From CAYMKL01 sp964390805 (GTDB lineage Bacteria; Chloroflexota; Anaerolineae; VGOG01): 31,384 nucleotides of DNA. This document shows positions 30,733 through 31,384 of this stretch, in pieces. Each line of letters begins with the position of its first letter. Within the stretch, counting starts at the first letter, position 1. The position numbers were made by a program, and so were the translations under genes. The notes under the pieces were generated by a model. It had not been told where the DNA came from. It made no database searches and saw only the letters and a program-made list of their open reading frames with translations. Location of the stretch: NCBI GenBank assembly GCA_964390805.1, contig CAYMKL010000085.1, positions 1 through 31,384 of the forward strand, in the 5' to 3' direction.

Positions 30733-30908
30733 GCTACACTGCTACCCGAAAGGGGTATCACTTGATCATTGACGATGTGCCGGCCTGGGTATGTGAGCAG
30801 TGCGGCGAACCGCTTTTCGACGAGGAAACGGTGGACGCCATCCAGGAGGTGTTGCGCGGAGTTGATGTGCGGCTGGAAAGGCTGGCTGTACTATCAGCGG
30901 TAGCGTGA
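30687..30908 (+). CDS. YgiT-type zinc finger protein (MqsA-like antitoxin fragment)
   Basis: A 73-aa protein, MECIHCKGTLVRKKVSYT...VCEQCGEPLF, with CxxC pairs at Cys3/Cys6 and Cys36/Cys39 that would bind zinc. This is the N-terminal zinc domain of MqsA/YgiT antitoxins, usually the partner of a DUF4258 toxin. No HTH domain follows, which is common in this short class. The ATG at 30687 is preferred, with GAGG about 5 bases upstream; a GTG six codons earlier is less likely. It is the only convincing plus-strand gene. With its toxin deleted it is an orphan antitoxin. Confidence 0.8.
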   Translation: MECIHCKGTLVRKKVSYTATRKGYHLIIDDVPAWVCEQCGEPLFDEETVDAIQEVLRGVDVRLERLAVLSAVA

Positions 30909-30943
30909 CGCCGAATACCGCTTCACCCGCTGCCCCATTATGA

Positions 30944-31123
30944 GCCGACCTGGACCCTTCCGAGCTGCCCATCCAGGAGCCCGCTCCCCTGGACACACCG
31001 TGGCGAAAACAGGCCAGTCCGCCTGATGACAGACCTGGCAGGTTTCCCAAACCTGCCAGGTCTCCAAAGCTGAAGAAGCGCAAACCCAGGAAGCGTAGAC
31101 GCAAAAGGCAAGAGCGTTCTTGA
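30944..31123 (+). pseudogene. C-terminal fragment of an unknown basic-tailed protein
   Basis: After a stop at 30941 an open frame of 59 codons reads LDPSELPIQEPAPLDTPWR and ends in a strongly basic KKRKPRKRRRKRQERS tail. It lacks a start codon. The stop overlaps the next start as TGATG, as in an operon. It contains a perfect hairpin repeat at 31031-31063, in frame. No family recognised. Confidence 0.4.
31031..31063. repeat. Perfect 15-bp hairpin (AGACCTGGCAGGTTT)
   Basis: AGACCTGGCAGGTTT and its complement around CCC. Such ACCTGGCAGGT palindromes are familiar as REP-like repeats in Chloroflexota-like genomes (from memory). Confidence 0.75.
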
Positions 31124-31200
31124 TGACCGAGTCTACCCTCATCGAATTGCTGACCAGGCAACCAACGCCAGAGCAAGTGCTGGCTACTCGCCCATCCCCT
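31123..31200 (+). pseudogene. N-terminal fragment of a small antitoxin-like protein
   Basis: MTESTLIELLTRQPTPEQVLATRPSP matches the opening of a common small protein family that has QPTPEEVLALRPS near its N-terminus. After 26 codons it enters the terminator-promoter repeat at 31201, so the rest is lost. It cannot be functional in this form. Confidence 0.5.
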
Positions 31201-31207
31201 CAGAAGA

Positions 31208-31240
31208 CCGACCTGCTTGGATCAGGTCGGTTTTCTTTTT
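31208..31240 (+). terminator. Rho-independent terminator
   Basis: Stem CCGACCTG/CAGGTCGG with a 7-nt loop (31208-31230), followed by TTTTCTTTTT. It lies just before the second promoter of the repeat unit. Confidence 0.85.
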
Positions 31241-31246
31241 GGGACG

Positions 31247-31275
31247 TTGCCAACTGTGCTCAGGCGTGGTATAAT
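31247..31275 (+). promoter_or_regulatory. Second copy of the TTGCCA/TATAAT promoter
   Basis: TTGCCA, 17 bp, TATAAT; spacer differs from the 30577 copy by one base. Downstream, a 20-30-codon open frame (to 31368) has no recognised homology and may be a chance frame or a gene truncated by rearrangement. Confidence 0.8.
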
Positions 31276-31384
31276 ATGATTATGGAGGAAGATACGGTCA
31301 TGAGGGGAATCATGGAGTGGAGGAGGTTACGGGTGCTGTACCTTAACAATGCGGATAAATCAGGGTAGCGTCGGGCGAGCATTT

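Noticed and set aside
31261..31368. Small gene downstream of the second TATAAT promoter
   Set aside because: About 20-30 codons, several possible starts and no recognised family; too little to call a gene.

Overview
The window looks like a chromosomal segment of an uncultured member of the Chloroflexota, probably Anaerolineae-like; this is an inference. The supports are high GC, a lipoprotein HtrA whose linker is the repetitive 'VEKEV/PVEVTR' type common on secreted Chloroflexota lipoproteins, many dispersed palindromic repeats, and family-level matches. Every substantial gene lies on the minus strand; only a short YgiT-type gene and fragments at the right edge are on plus. I found no rRNA, tRNA or CRISPR.

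Layout, left to right. (1) 73-4247: a stress operon transcribed leftwards: small Cys-rich protein, dnaK, grpE, lipoprotein HtrA. Upstream are four GTTAGA hexamers spaced exactly 11 bp, placed against a -10 box like a PhoB/OmpR-type activator site. (2) 4505-7282: three tandem toxin-antitoxin modules (VapBC-like with a frameshifted toxin, AbrB/PIN, TumA/TumE-like), separated by two families of dispersed repeats, some carrying promoters. (3) 7516-9273: a COG3044-type ABC-class ATPase. (4) 9396-11613: an ATPase/ABC-2 permease exporter with a consensus promoter containing a small palindrome. (5) 11676-14328: metallo-beta-lactamase-fold hydrolase, class III CoA-transferase, CPBP membrane protease. 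(6) 14406-19144: a MacAB-like exporter operon: an internally duplicated FtsX permease, a fusion protein with expanded heptad arrays, and an ATPase. Its promoter is TTGACA-17-TATAAT with a perfect 21-nt palindrome at the start of transcription. (7) 19546-21846: a radical SAM protein fused to a polytopic membrane domain, with an ICMT-like methyltransferase. (8) 22293-30294: PlsY, an RPH-like phosphotransferase, a membrane protein, a DUF4097 lipoprotein, a P-loop kinase fused to a diacylglycerol-kinase-like domain, and a DUF2157 membrane protein. (9) 30400-31384: a scrap-yard of toxin-antitoxin gene fragments, duplicated terminator-promoter units, and a 120-bp MITE with an 8-bp target duplication.

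Together the genes suggest envelope and stress housekeeping (chaperones, envelope protease, two exporters, phospholipid synthesis) interrupted by accessory islands at 4.5-7.5 kb and 30.4-31.4 kb. Repeats are unusually active here: one palindromic element is read in frame through the kinase fusion gene, another seems to have added codons to grpE, and two MITE-like elements keep recognisable target duplications. The best candidates for undescribed biology are the repeat-bounded toxin-antitoxin cassette array, the radical SAM-membrane fusion, and the kinase/lipid-kinase/RPH/PlsY cluster.
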